64,000 nucleotides of DNA, from assembly GCF_014237875.1 (NCBI RefSeq), contig NZ_JACJVJ010000003.1, positions 248,001 to 312,000 on the forward strand, given 5' to 3'. A program made the position numbers and the translations under genes. Position 1 is the first letter of the stretch; each line of letters opens with the position of its first letter. Shown here one piece after another: positions 33,358 through 42,159 of this stretch. The notes under the pieces are model-generated. The model was not told where the DNA came from. It worked only from the letters and a program-made list of their open reading frames with translations, and made no database searches. The DNA is from Parasphingopyxis marina. GTDB taxonomy: Bacteria > Pseudomonadota > Alphaproteobacteria > Sphingomonadales > Sphingomonadaceae.

Positions 33358-34169
33358 TGGCACGCCGAGAAGAACTCAGCCGATTTCTGAAATCCGTGCG
33401 GGCCAGGCTCGATCCCGGTGACCTGGGCCTTCCCGCGGGCGGGCGTCGCCGCGTTGCCGGCCTCAGGCGTGAAGAGGTCGCACTGCTCTCAGGCATGAGT
33501 GTGACCTGGTATACCTGGTTCGAACAGGGGCGCGAGGTCAAGCCTTCGGCGCCGATGCTCGAACGGCTGTGCAAGGCGTTGAAGCTCACCCAGGAAGAGC
33601 GCGAATATCTGTTTGCGCTCGCTCAGCATCGTCCACCCCCGCTCGCTTTGGCACCGGACGAAATGATCCGTCCGGCGGCGCAGCAGATGCTCGACAGCCT
33701 CACACTGCCGGCCGTGATCATCACCGAATATTGGGCGGTGATCGGCTGGAACGATATCGTGACCCGCATATTCCGGGACTATGCGAGCTATTCGGAGGCC
33801 GATCGCAATCTCTTCAAGATTCTGGTGCTCGGCGATGCCTATCGCGAAGACGAGCAGACCTTTCGCGATATGGTGCGCCGGCTGACGGCGCGCCTCAAAT
33901 GGGATTACAGCCGCGCGGCCAATGCGGAGTTTTTCGAAGGGCTGATCGAGGAAATGAGCGAGAAATCGGAAATGTTTCGCGAATATTGGGCGCTGCCGGA
34001 TGTCGTTGCCCATTTTGAAGGCGTCCACTCGCTCGATGTCGAAGGTGTCGGCCCGATCGCCTTTCACCACACATCCTATGCACTTGAGGAAGTGCCGGGC
34101 CAGCGGCTGGTAATCTACACGCCGAACGATCCCGAAAGTGCCAAAAAGCTCAAAAAGCTGACCAAGTGA
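33357..34169 (+). CDS. XRE-family regulator with MmyB-type ligand-binding domain
   Basis: The 270-residue protein has an N-terminal HTH (residues about 10-65, GLRREEVALLSGMSVTWYTW). A C-terminal MmyB-like PAS-fold domain follows, recognised by LDSLTLPAVIITEYWAVIGWND and FREYWALPDVVAHFEGV. This domain usually binds a small hydrophobic ligand. Placed between the LigD/L-like operon and the MetE-like gene, it is the best candidate regulator of the aromatic region. That is unusual, since LysR, MarR or IclR types generally do this job. Confidence 0.88.
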   Translation: MARREELSRFLKSVRARLDPGDLGLPAGGRRRVAGLRREEVALLSGMSVTWYTWFEQGREVKPSAPMLERLCKALKLTQEEREYLFALAQHRPPPLALAPDEMIRPAAQQMLDSLTLPAVIITEYWAVIGWNDIVTRIFRDYASYSEADRNLFKILVLGDAYREDEQTFRDMVRRLTARLKWDYSRAANAEFFEGLIEEMSEKSEMFREYWALPDVVAHFEGVHSLDVEGVGPIAFHHTSYALEEVPGQRLVIYTPNDPESAKKLKKLTK

Positions 34170-34175
34170 TTGGCA

Positions 34176-34190
34176 GGTACTAATAATACC
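34176..34190 (+). promoter_or_regulatory. GGTACTAATAATACC dyad upstream of the MetE-like gene
   Basis: GGTA and TACC form a short dyad around CTAATAA, between the regulator stop and the MetE-like start. It resembles AT-rich elements in front of other genes of the aromatic region (TAGTAT-containing). It may be a regulator site. Confidence 0.3.
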
Positions 34191-34261
34191 AGCATGTGTT
34201 GATCCCTTTCCCCTGTGGAGCGGCCACGGCATCACCGGGGCGGAGAGACTGAGAGGATATC

Positions 34262-35401
34262 ATGGAAATCGCGACCACCCATGTCGGCAGCCTGCCGCGC
34301 GGCGTCGAACTGACCCCGTTGTTGCTCGCCCGCGACCACGGCGAGGACTATGATGCCGATGCGTTCGAGCGGGCCGTCCAGGCGGCCATCGACGATGCCG
34401 TGACCAGGCAATTGGAGGCCGGCGTGTCGATCCTATCCGACGGCGAACTCGGCAAGGTAGGCTATTCGACCTATGTCACCGAGCGGCTTTCCGGTTTCGG
34501 CGGTCATGCGGACCGCATGCCGGCAAAGGATCTCGCGCCGCTTCCCGAACTCCGCAAGAAACTCGCCGCGATCATGGGTAGCCAGGAATTCACGCGCGCC
34601 CAATGTATCGGTGAGGTGAAACTTGTAAATTCGGAACCGGCCCAAGACGATATCCGCCGGCTGACGGTGGCGCTCGACGAGGCCGAGGCGGCGGCGGGCA
34701 CACGGCCCCGGGCTTTCATGAATGCAGCCTCTCCGGGGCTGATCACCGCCTTCCAGCTGAACAGATATTATCCCAGCCACGAGGCTTATCTGGCCGATCT
34801 CGTCGATGCGATGCGGCCCGAATATGAGGCGATCGTTGGGGCCGGGTTCGATCTGCAGCTCGATTGTCCCGATCTCGCGATGTCACGGCACACGGGATAC
34901 CAGTCGGCGAGCGAGGAGGAATTCCTTGCGATCGCCGAGGCCAATGTCGAAGCGATGAACGCCGCGACCGCGAATATCCCGCCCGAAAAGCTGCGCATGC
35001 ATATCTGCTGGGGCAATTATGAAGGACCGCACGATCACGACATCCCGCTCGAAAAGATCGTCCACATCGTCCTGAAGGCGCGGCCGACGACGATCCTGTT
35101 CGAAGCCGCCAATCCCCGGCACGAGCATGAATGGGTGGTCTGGAGCGATGCGAAGCTGCCCGAGGAGAAAATCCTTGCGCCCGGGCTGATCGATACCTGT
35201 TCGAACTATGTCGAACATCCCGAATTGATCGCCCAGCGGCTGGGACATTTTCTCGACATTGCCGGGCCGGATCGCGTGATCGCGAGCACCGATTGCGGCT
35301 TCGGCACCTTTGCGGGCTATGGCAAGATCGATCCCGCCGTCGCCTGGATGAAGCTGAAGGTACTGCGCGAAGGCACGGATATCGCCGCCGCGCGGCTTTA
35401 G
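34262..35401 (+). CDS. MetE-like (cobalamin-independent methionine synthase II family) zinc methyl/alkyltransferase
   Basis: The 379-residue TIM-barrel protein has the N-terminal TTHVGSLPRGVELTPLLL and DGELGKVGYSTYV. The zinc-ligand motif MHICWGNYEGPHDHD gives His-x-Cys, and a later Cys is in STDCGFGTFAG. It has only the C-terminal catalytic half of MetE and lacks the folate-binding N-terminal domain. Relatives include epoxyalkane:CoM transferase and unassigned enzymes, so a thiol accepting an alkyl group is likely. Next to LigM-type demethylation it might handle a methyl or aryl-ether carbon. The substrate is unknown. It is convergent, stop to stop, with the flavoprotein gene. Confidence 0.88.
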   Translation: MEIATTHVGSLPRGVELTPLLLARDHGEDYDADAFERAVQAAIDDAVTRQLEAGVSILSDGELGKVGYSTYVTERLSGFGGHADRMPAKDLAPLPELRKKLAAIMGSQEFTRAQCIGEVKLVNSEPAQDDIRRLTVALDEAEAAAGTRPRAFMNAASPGLITAFQLNRYYPSHEAYLADLVDAMRPEYEAIVGAGFDLQLDCPDLAMSRHTGYQSASEEEFLAIAEANVEAMNAATANIPPEKLRMHICWGNYEGPHDHDIPLEKIVHIVLKARPTTILFEAANPRHEHEWVVWSDAKLPEEKILAPGLIDTCSNYVEHPELIAQRLGHFLDIAGPDRVIASTDCGFGTFAGYGKIDPAVAWMKLKVLREGTDIAAARL

Positions 35402-36991
35402 CTATTTATTGCGCGCCGCCGGATCGCGAAGCGCTGCGGGCCAGATACCCTGCTTGCCGGGCGCGAGAATGCCGTTGGGATCGAGCGCGTCTTTCAGCGT
35501 TTCATGCACCCGCCGGGAGGCGTGGCCGCCGAAATCATATTGGTCGGCAACGAGGTCCATGAAATCGAGATGCGCGCGATACTCGCCGAAGCCGAGCTTG
35601 GCCGCGGGTTCGACGAGTGCCTTGCAGGCGTCATAGGCCGCCTGGGTCTGCTCCGCGTCCTTCATGTCGAACACAACCAGCGCGACGTGGATCAACGTCC
35701 GCCCGCTGGCGATGCAGGCGGCGCTGTAATCGAGGCCCTTCGCTTCGAGCTTGGCACGCACAAGGTCGCGCAAGGTCGCCATGTCGCGTCCGGTCACCGG
35801 CAGCACCGACGAAAAGCCGATATGGCCGCCTTCCTCGCCGCCATACCATTTGGTCATCTGGTTGAGGTCGTTGCTGGGGATACCAGCCTGAACCCGCTCG
35901 TGCGGATTCTCCAATTCGGGAAGGTTCGCCGCGTCATATTTGTTGAAGCTGATCGCGATGCTGGAAATGTGCGCGAACGCCTGTTCGACGATTTCGCGCT
36001 GCCGGTCGATGATGCCGTCGCGGCCGTAGAGTGCAAATCGCATGACCCAGCGGCCCAGCCCGGGCTGTTCGGCGATCCGGTCGATGACCGTATCGGGCAT
36101 CGGGTCCTTGCCCTCATACCAGTCTTTGCGCTCGGTGACAGCAGAAGCCGCGCACACCGCGTTGTAGATCATCGGCTGGTTGGGAATGACGCCCTCGATG
36201 AGCAGCGGCCGCAGCGCGTCGATCATGGCCGGAAAATCCTCTTCCTTCCCGACCGTCAGCCAGCCCGGCATATAGCATTCGGGCCGGGGCATCAGCCAGA
36301 CGCCCATCTTGGTGACGATGCCCAGGCTCGATTGCATGAAGATTCCGTCGAGGCTCGGACCGAAGCCGCGCTTGTGGACCTGCCAGGCTTTGTTGCCCTG
36401 CATCGCGCCCATGCCGGTGCGCAACAGCGAGCCGTCCGGCAGCACAACCTCCATGCCGCACTGGTGGGCGACATGATCGCCGGTCGGTGTATAGCCGACG
36501 CCATGGTCGCAGGTGTTGCCGATCACGCTCCCCCAACCAAGATCGGGAACCGACATCCACAGCTTCGCGCCTGAAGTCTGGATTGCATCGTAGAGATCGA
36601 AAAAACGTACGCCGGGCTCGATCAGCGCAAAGGCCGATTCCTCGTCTATATCGATGACGCGGTTCAATCGGCGCAAGTTAAGGACAACCGATCCGGCGAT
36701 ACGCGGGGCGGCTCCGCCATAGCCGTTATTGCGCCCCTGTGAACTCGTCCAGAGCGGGATCTTGTGTTCGTTGGCGAGACGGACGATTGCCTGCACCTGC
36801 TCCACCGAATTGGGTTGCAGTGCCGCTGAGGGAAGGAAGTCCTGCCAATCGGACGGCGCAAAGGGATCGCGAAACTCGGCCGCCGCCGTTGGTGTAGGAT
36901 GGAATCCTTCGGCGTCCAACACGGCCTCAAACGCAGCAAGCCCGCGTTCGAACTGGGTGGCGCTCAGCCAAGCGGGCTTGCACTCTGCCAT
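35402..36991 (-). CDS. Vanillyl-alcohol-oxidase-type (VAO/PCMH family) FAD flavoprotein
   Basis: The 529-residue protein has the FAD-binding PP-loop region IPLWTSSQGRNNGYGGAAPR and GWGSVIGNTCDHGVGYTPTGDH, near the catalytic Asp position of VAO. The C-terminal DPNGILAPGKQGIWP is typical of eugenol oxidase/VAO. Such enzymes oxidise 4-alkylphenols, vanillyl alcohol, eugenol or similar phenols at the benzylic carbon. Covalent FAD attachment is common but not shown here. Last gene of the six-gene minus operon from 42111. The exact substrate is open. Confidence 0.88.
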   Translation of the reverse strand: MAECKPAWLSATQFERGLAAFEAVLDAEGFHPTPTAAAEFRDPFAPSDWQDFLPSAALQPNSVEQVQAIVRLANEHKIPLWTSSQGRNNGYGGAAPRIAGSVVLNLRRLNRVIDIDEESAFALIEPGVRFFDLYDAIQTSGAKLWMSVPDLGWGSVIGNTCDHGVGYTPTGDHVAHQCGMEVVLPDGSLLRTGMGAMQGNKAWQVHKRGFGPSLDGIFMQSSLGIVTKMGVWLMPRPECYMPGWLTVGKEEDFPAMIDALRPLLIEGVIPNQPMIYNAVCAASAVTERKDWYEGKDPMPDTVIDRIAEQPGLGRWVMRFALYGRDGIIDRQREIVEQAFAHISSIAISFNKYDAANLPELENPHERVQAGIPSNDLNQMTKWYGGEEGGHIGFSSVLPVTGRDMATLRDLVRAKLEAKGLDYSAACIASGRTLIHVALVVFDMKDAEQTQAAYDACKALVEPAAKLGFGEYRAHLDFMDLVADQYDFGGHASRRVHETLKDALDPNGILAPGKQGIWPAALRDPAARNK

Positions 36992-37021
36992 GTCATTCTC
37001 CCGATAGATTCGCGGTGAAGG

Positions 37022-38119
37022 CTATTCAGCGGCGATCCGGCTAGCGCCGCTGTCCTGCTGCTCTTCCTCGATCAGCCGGGCGAGCGTGCGGCGGGCGCGG
37101 ACACCGCCGGAATCGCCGGTCAGCACGACCGGTTCGAGATCCCAGAGATCCTTGCCGGCCATCTGGCGATGGGCATTGCGGATGATCGGCATGTCCTCCT
37201 CTTCGAAGGCGGCGGTCAGGATGCCGTGCATCAGATCGCTGAACTCGGTGTCGCCGAGCCGATAGTCGCGCGCGACCGCCCACACATAGTGGGTGGTGTC
37301 CCGGGTTTCGGGGGTGAAGGCGTGGAGCGAGGGCAGGGCGATCATCGCTTCGCGCGGAGTGCCGACATCGCCGGCGCGATAATCCAGAAACAGCGTGGCC
37401 GGCGCGTCCCAGCGCACCCCGCACCAGAAATCCTGTTTGACGCCGACCCGGCCGAGCAGGCCGCCGATACCGTCTGAGAGATAATCGTCGGGCTGGTCAT
37501 ATTCGGCCCAGACGGTGTCGCTTTCGGTGCGGAAGCTGCGCTTGCCGGTGGTCCAGACATCGGCGGCCAGCGCCGGGTGGACGAAATTGGCGTGGCCGAG
37601 ATCGAGAATATTGTCGCTGTACAGTTCGTAATGGCCCTCGGCATGGGCGGTGCCGCGCACGGCCTCCCATGCGGGATTCGCGAGCCAGGCGAAATCGGGG
37701 ATAGCGCTTTCGTCGGCGAGCGCCGGATCGCCCATCCAGATCCACAGCAGATTGTATTTCTCGACAAACGGATAGCGGTGGACCGAAACGCGCGGCACGA
37801 CGCCTTTCTCGTGCGGATTGAAGACGCAGGTGCCGGTGCCGTCGAAGCGCAGGCCATGATAGGGGCATTCGAGCTGGTCACCGACCATCTTGCCATGGCC
37901 GAGCGGAGCAAACCGGTGCGGGCAGCGGCCGCCGATGGCATGCGCCGTGCCGTCTTCGTCGCGGAACATTGCAACCGGTTCTTCAAGCAAGACCTTCTGC
38001 TGCGGTTCTTGGCCCAGCCCGTCGGCCCAGTCGGCGACGTACCAGCAGTTGCGCAAATAGGTGCCGCGCTCTTCATCGCTTTGCGGCAGCTTGCAGACTT
38101 CTCTCCCTGCGTCCGTCAC
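37022..38119 (-). CDS. Rieske non-haem iron oxygenase, VanA-like
   Basis: The 365-residue protein has a Rieske [2Fe-2S] site (Cys66-x-His68 and Cys85-x2-His88, GRCPHRFAPLGHG and LECPYHGLRF). A mononuclear iron motif DLGHANFVHP (D-x2-H-x4-H) follows. This is the pattern of VanA/aromatic O-demethylase and related monooxygenases that remove a methyl group as formaldehyde. No VanB-type ferredoxin reductase is encoded nearby, so electrons must come from elsewhere. The GTG start at 38119 with GGGAG is preferred. It sits between an MFS and the VAO-type gene. Confidence 0.9.
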   Translation of the reverse strand: MTDAGREVCKLPQSDEERGTYLRNCWYVADWADGLGQEPQQKVLLEEPVAMFRDEDGTAHAIGGRCPHRFAPLGHGKMVGDQLECPYHGLRFDGTGTCVFNPHEKGVVPRVSVHRYPFVEKYNLLWIWMGDPALADESAIPDFAWLANPAWEAVRGTAHAEGHYELYSDNILDLGHANFVHPALAADVWTTGKRSFRTESDTVWAEYDQPDDYLSDGIGGLLGRVGVKQDFWCGVRWDAPATLFLDYRAGDVGTPREAMIALPSLHAFTPETRDTTHYVWAVARDYRLGDTEFSDLMHGILTAAFEEEDMPIIRNAHRQMAGKDLWDLEPVVLTGDSGGVRARRTLARLIEEEQQDSGASRIAAE

Positions 38120-38208
38120 GGCATCGCTCCCTTCCTCCGGAACTCTATCATATCGGCATTGTCGACAGGGGGGCTGGAATGTGGATAGGTTTCGCCTTGT
38201 GAAATCTC

Positions 38209-39447
38209 CTAAGTCCGCTTCCGCACCTTCGCGGGCGCCGTCTCTTTCAGTCCCGTGGCGATGAGGCCGGCGACGACAGCGAGGCCGATCATGACCCAGA
38301 GGAAGGTATCCATCCCGAAAGCGTCGTTGAGCGACCCAGCAATCGGTGGGCCCAAAACGCCGCCGAGTATCTCGCACGACCCCATCGCGAGCCCCAAGAC
38401 TGTCGCGTGATGACGTGCATCGACGGATTCTGACGGAATGGTCGCCATGTAGAGGGGGAAGATGCCGACCACGCCCCAGCCGACAAAGAAGATCGCCGCG
38501 AGCGCCAATGCCGAGCCGTTGAAGAAGAGCGCGGCCAGGGGCAGCAAGACGGCGATAAACGGCATCGCGATCATTACCGGCTTACGGCCGATCTTGTCCG
38601 AAATTCCGGAAATGGCGAAACTGCCGATGGTAGCCGAAATGCCGAGCGTACCGATGATCCAGCTCATCGTCGTTTCGTCGAACCCGCGCGTCTGGGCGAG
38701 ATAAAGCGGCAAGAAGGCCCAGGTGATCACGAAGAAGGCCACGAGCAGCACGCCCATCGCCACGCAGATCCAGATGTTGCGAACCTTGAGCGCATCGAGG
38801 ATGGACATGCGGTCCGCATCGTCGGCGGGCTTGGGCGGGGCCGCCGGTTCGTCGAGCATGAACCAGATGACAAACGCGCTGATGATACCCGGGACGCCGG
38901 CGAGGAAGAAGGCGGAGCGCCAGCCAAAGGCTTCTGCGAACGCAATAAGGACGACCGGCGCGAGGAAGGACCCCAGCAGGTTGGAGCCGAGATTCTGGCC
39001 GATGCCCATCGCCATACCCCGCCGCTCGGGCGACACTTCGGTTGCGATCATCGCGTGGCTGATTGGCATGACCCCGCCCTCTGCAGCCCCCATAAGCAGG
39101 CGGGCGCCCAGCAGCAGGGCGAAAGAGGAAGCGATGCCTGTCAGGAAGGAGCAAAGCGAGAAGGCGAGCGTCGCGAGGACGAGGAGAAGCTTGCGGTTGC
39201 CCAGCGTGTCGGAAAGTTTGCCGATCCCGAAGGCTGCGAGCGCCCAGGTGAAGGAGAGGCCGCCCGCGATGATGCCGATCTGGGTGTTGGTCAGCGAGAG
39301 TTCGGGCTGTACGAACGGCATCAGCACGTTGAGCGCCTGCCGGTCGAAGAAGACGATGCCGAAATTCAGACTTAACAGCGATACCAGGACAATCTGGTAG
39401 CCGCTGGATCGCCGTGCAGGCGCTACGCCCGCCGCTTCGCTTGCCAT
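38209..39447 (-). CDS. MFS transporter, aromatic-acid type
   Basis: The 412-residue protein has 12 helices. Family motifs are FFDRQALNVLMPFVQPELSLT in helix 1, GKLSDTLGNRKLLL (helix 2-3 loop, D-x-x-G-x-R-like) and LGARLLMGAAEGGVMP in helix 4. It resembles the anion/aromatic acid:H+ symporter group of sphingomonads. Context suggests uptake or efflux of a lignin-derived aromatic. It is within the six-gene operon. Confidence 0.86.
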   Translation of the reverse strand: MASEAAGVAPARRSSGYQIVLVSLLSLNFGIVFFDRQALNVLMPFVQPELSLTNTQIGIIAGGLSFTWALAAFGIGKLSDTLGNRKLLLVLATLAFSLCSFLTGIASSFALLLGARLLMGAAEGGVMPISHAMIATEVSPERRGMAMGIGQNLGSNLLGSFLAPVVLIAFAEAFGWRSAFFLAGVPGIISAFVIWFMLDEPAAPPKPADDADRMSILDALKVRNIWICVAMGVLLVAFFVITWAFLPLYLAQTRGFDETTMSWIIGTLGISATIGSFAISGISDKIGRKPVMIAMPFIAVLLPLAALFFNGSALALAAIFFVGWGVVGIFPLYMATIPSESVDARHHATVLGLAMGSCEILGGVLGPPIAGSLNDAFGMDTFLWVMIGLAVVAGLIATGLKETAPAKVRKRT

Positions 39448-39506
39448 GGACCTAGTCTCCTCTCGGGATGCTTCCGCTTTTCGAAATATTCATCTCGCCT
39501 GCCAAT

Positions 39507-39938
39507 TCACATCTTCCTGAAACTGAGCTCGCCGCGCCGTTCCGTGAACCGCCAGCCCTTGTCCGTCAGCCGGAAGCGGTCGCTATAGGTGCCTACCAGC
39601 GGCGCGGCGTCGGGAACGGGCAGACCGCCATCTTCGGCCGCGCTGCCGGTAAACAGCAGGATGAGGCTTTGCGCGCTCGCTTCATCCGCATTCTCGGCCG
39701 TGACGACGATGTTCGCACAGACATGCCGGCTGATCCGGGGGGGGCGTGCCGTGAAGGCGGCGTACAGCGCGTCGTGGCCGACGATCGGATCGTCGGGCGC
39801 CGTGGGACGGGTCATCAGCCCGTCCTCCGCATAGAGTGCTACGATCTCGTCCCAGCGCGCCTCGTCGGTCAGCAGCGCATAGAGATTGATGAGCCGCGTA
39901 CACTCCCATTCGATGGCGATCCGGTCGTCACGGTTCAT
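39507..39938 (-). CDS. NTF2-like (SnoaL-fold) protein, short
   Basis: The 143-residue protein has the N-terminal helix IEWECTRLINLYALLTDEARWDEIVALYAEDGLMTRP typical of the NTF2/SnoaL cone fold, followed by VGHDALYAAF. The fold is used by small-substrate lyases, dehydratases and binding proteins. No catalytic residues can be named. It is 5 bases from the next NTF2-like gene on the same strand and probably works with it. Confidence 0.8.
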   Translation of the reverse strand: MNRDDRIAIEWECTRLINLYALLTDEARWDEIVALYAEDGLMTRPTAPDDPIVGHDALYAAFTARPPRISRHVCANIVVTAENADEASAQSLILLFTGSAAEDGGLPVPDAAPLVGTYSDRFRLTDKGWRFTERRGELSFRKM

Positions 39939-39943
39939 GGCGG

Positions 39944-40666
39944 CTAGTCCTTATAGCCTTCGCGCGCCCGGCTGTTATCGGCTTCGATCGGCTTGCCGGT
40001 TACCGGGTGCGGATAATGGAAGGGAACGATGTCGGTCGCGGGCCAGAGCCGCGGCGCCGGATCGATCAGTTCATCGGGGCCGAGCGGGTCTTCGGGATAG
40101 GTCTCGGTCGACATCGGGATGAAATCGACCGGCGTTTTCGCCCAGCCATCCTCGAACGTGCCATGCCAGAAAGGGTAGTAAGCGAGGCGGGCGAGTTTCC
40201 AGACGCCGTCGTCGCGGACATAGCGGTTTTCGTACATGCCGCCTTCCCACCAGGCCATGCGCATATCGCCCTCGGCGCTTTCGTGGAGACCCGCCTGCAT
40301 CATGGATCGCCCGCGCGCCTTGGCGGTCTTGCGATCATCGGCAACGTCGATGACCATCTGCAGCTGGGGGTGATCAAGCAGCCAGCCATAGCGCGGGCCA
40401 TTGTGCCCCTGAGTGAAGCTATTCTGGAACTTCTCGATATAGAGGCGCTTCACGCCGGCCTTGCCCTTGTAGATGCCGCCCATGAACCAGACCTCGGCAT
40501 CGTCGGCGAACAGGTCGACGCATTCGTTATACTGCGATTTATCGATGAAATAGCCATAGGTATATTGGAGGCGGCGGATCTGGTTCACATCCTGCTCGAT
40601 GCCGAGCTGGTGCTCGAGATCGTCGATGCGTCTCGCAAGCTGTTCGATTGTCGGCTGGTCGGTCAC
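39944..40666 (-). CDS. NTF2-like protein of 240 residues, possible LdpA/LsdE-type formaldehyde lyase
   Basis: The protein has an N-terminal coiled-coil-like helix (IEQLARRIDDLEHQLGIEQD), followed by an NTF2 cone domain: LQYTYGYFIDKSQYNECVDLF, GGIYKGKAGVKRLYIEKF. A long Trp/Tyr/Pro-rich C-terminal part contains YYPFWHGTFEDGW. The length and fold match LdpA/LsdE, cofactor-independent enzymes of sphingomonads that release formaldehyde from diarylpropane lignin dimers. That assignment is an inference from family and operon. GTG start 40666 has AGGAG at 8 bases. Confidence 0.78.
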   Translation of the reverse strand: MTDQPTIEQLARRIDDLEHQLGIEQDVNQIRRLQYTYGYFIDKSQYNECVDLFADDAEVWFMGGIYKGKAGVKRLYIEKFQNSFTQGHNGPRYGWLLDHPQLQMVIDVADDRKTAKARGRSMMQAGLHESAEGDMRMAWWEGGMYENRYVRDDGVWKLARLAYYPFWHGTFEDGWAKTPVDFIPMSTETYPEDPLGPDELIDPAPRLWPATDIVPFHYPHPVTGKPIEADNSRAREGYKD

Positions 40667-40695
40667 GGGAGATGCTCCTGCTGTGAGATTGAGGG

Positions 40696-42111
40696 TTAGC
40701 GGCCGAGCGCTTCGAGCCTTTCCACTTCCAGGCGATAGGGCCGCATCGCGCGGAACATCAGGAAACAGGCGGTGGGAAGAAGGATCGCCGCGGTGATCAC
40801 CAGGGTTTCGCGGAGTTTCTCCGGATCGCCGATCACATATTCCGAGACAAGGCCGATCACGAAGCTGCCCATCGCGCCGAAAAAGGTGAACATGAAAAGA
40901 TAGAAGGCCGTCACCTGCCCGCGCATCGCATTCGGCGCAACGCGTTGGACTGCTGCGTTTTGCGGCACCGCACCGGCGAGCCCGAACATCGCGCCGAAGC
41001 CGAAGGCGATCATCGATCCCCATCCGGTCGGGGCAAGCAGCGCCACCATGGTGCTGATCGTGGTGCCGCAAAAAAAGATGAACGCGGCGCGGACATTGGC
41101 GTCCTTATACCGTTTGCCTAACCATTCGACGAGCGTGCCGCCGAGGACCAGTCCGGCCAGCGATCCGGTGAGCACTGTGATGGCGATGGCGCCGCCGATC
41201 TCCGCCTCGTTCCATCCGAACTCCCGGATCATGAACGGAATGCGCCAGAAGGCGAGGCCGAAACTTTCGGTCGCGCTGAGCGCCAGCGCCGCGAACAACG
41301 GATAATAGACCTTGCCATTGGCGTGGATCGCCTTGGCTGCGTCCAATCCCATAAAGGTCAGGACCTTGCGTCCGATGCTCGCATCCTTGGGTATCTGGAT
41401 CGCATCGGCGGTCGGCGCGAAACGCGCGGGTTCCTTGACCGTCAGGAACAGCAGCGAGGCGAGGAAGGCGGGCGTGGCGATCCAGATCAATATCCACTGC
41501 CATCCGAATATTCGCAGCCCCATGAAGGTGGAGGGCTCCCAGGTCGAAACCATCACGATCAGATAACCGCCTACCAATGGCCCCAGCGTCGTGCCGCCGA
41601 TAAAGCCGAATTGCAGCAGCGCGAAGGCGCGGGTGATGATCTTGGGCGGAAAGGCATCGGCGATCAGCGAATAGGAGGAGGGCGCATGAGCAGACCCTCC
41701 GGCGGCGAGAAACACCCTGCTGCCGACGAACTGGACGAAGGTCTGGGCAATGCCGCCGAGCGCGGTCACGATGCCGACCACGGCGACGCCGCCTGAGAGA
41801 ACATATTTGCGCGGCCAGATATCGGCGAGGCGCGCTAGCGGTATGCCGACGAACAGATAGCAGATGATGCTCGCGGGGCCGGCGAGGAAGCCGAGCTGCG
41901 CATCGGTCAGGCCGAAATCCGTCTTGATGCGTTCGGCTAGCATTCCGAATACGACCTGGTCGAAAAAGGTGACGAAGGTTGCGAAGACGATGACGAACAG
42001 CGCCCAATATCGCGCCGGTGCCGACGGCCATTCCTTTTCAGGGGCAGTTTGCGCGACACCTTCGCGGCTCGCTTCGATTTTCGCGGCTTGGCCGCCTGGC
42101 GCTATTGCCAT
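40696..42111 (-). CDS. MFS transporter (spinster/aromatic-type)
   Basis: The 471-residue protein has 12 helices and an N-terminal cytosolic tail of about 30 residues. Motifs FVTFFDQVVFGMLAERIKTDF, GIPLARLADIWPRKYVLSG and RVFLAAGGSAHAPSSYSLIAD mark MFS helices 1, 2-3 and 4. The ATG at 42111 is directly preceded by GGAGGAGTAGG. It is the first gene of the six-gene operon 42111 to 35402, with gaps of 29, 5, 59, 89 and 30 bases between genes. Confidence 0.87.
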   Translation of the reverse strand: MAIAPGGQAAKIEASREGVAQTAPEKEWPSAPARYWALFVIVFATFVTFFDQVVFGMLAERIKTDFGLTDAQLGFLAGPASIICYLFVGIPLARLADIWPRKYVLSGGVAVVGIVTALGGIAQTFVQFVGSRVFLAAGGSAHAPSSYSLIADAFPPKIITRAFALLQFGFIGGTTLGPLVGGYLIVMVSTWEPSTFMGLRIFGWQWILIWIATPAFLASLLFLTVKEPARFAPTADAIQIPKDASIGRKVLTFMGLDAAKAIHANGKVYYPLFAALALSATESFGLAFWRIPFMIREFGWNEAEIGGAIAITVLTGSLAGLVLGGTLVEWLGKRYKDANVRAAFIFFCGTTISTMVALLAPTGWGSMIAFGFGAMFGLAGAVPQNAAVQRVAPNAMRGQVTAFYLFMFTFFGAMGSFVIGLVSEYVIGDPEKLRETLVITAAILLPTACFLMFRAMRPYRLEVERLEALGR

Positions 42112-42159
42112 CCTACTCCTCCCACTGGCGCGGGTCTTTTGGCGACCCGTCATATTTCG

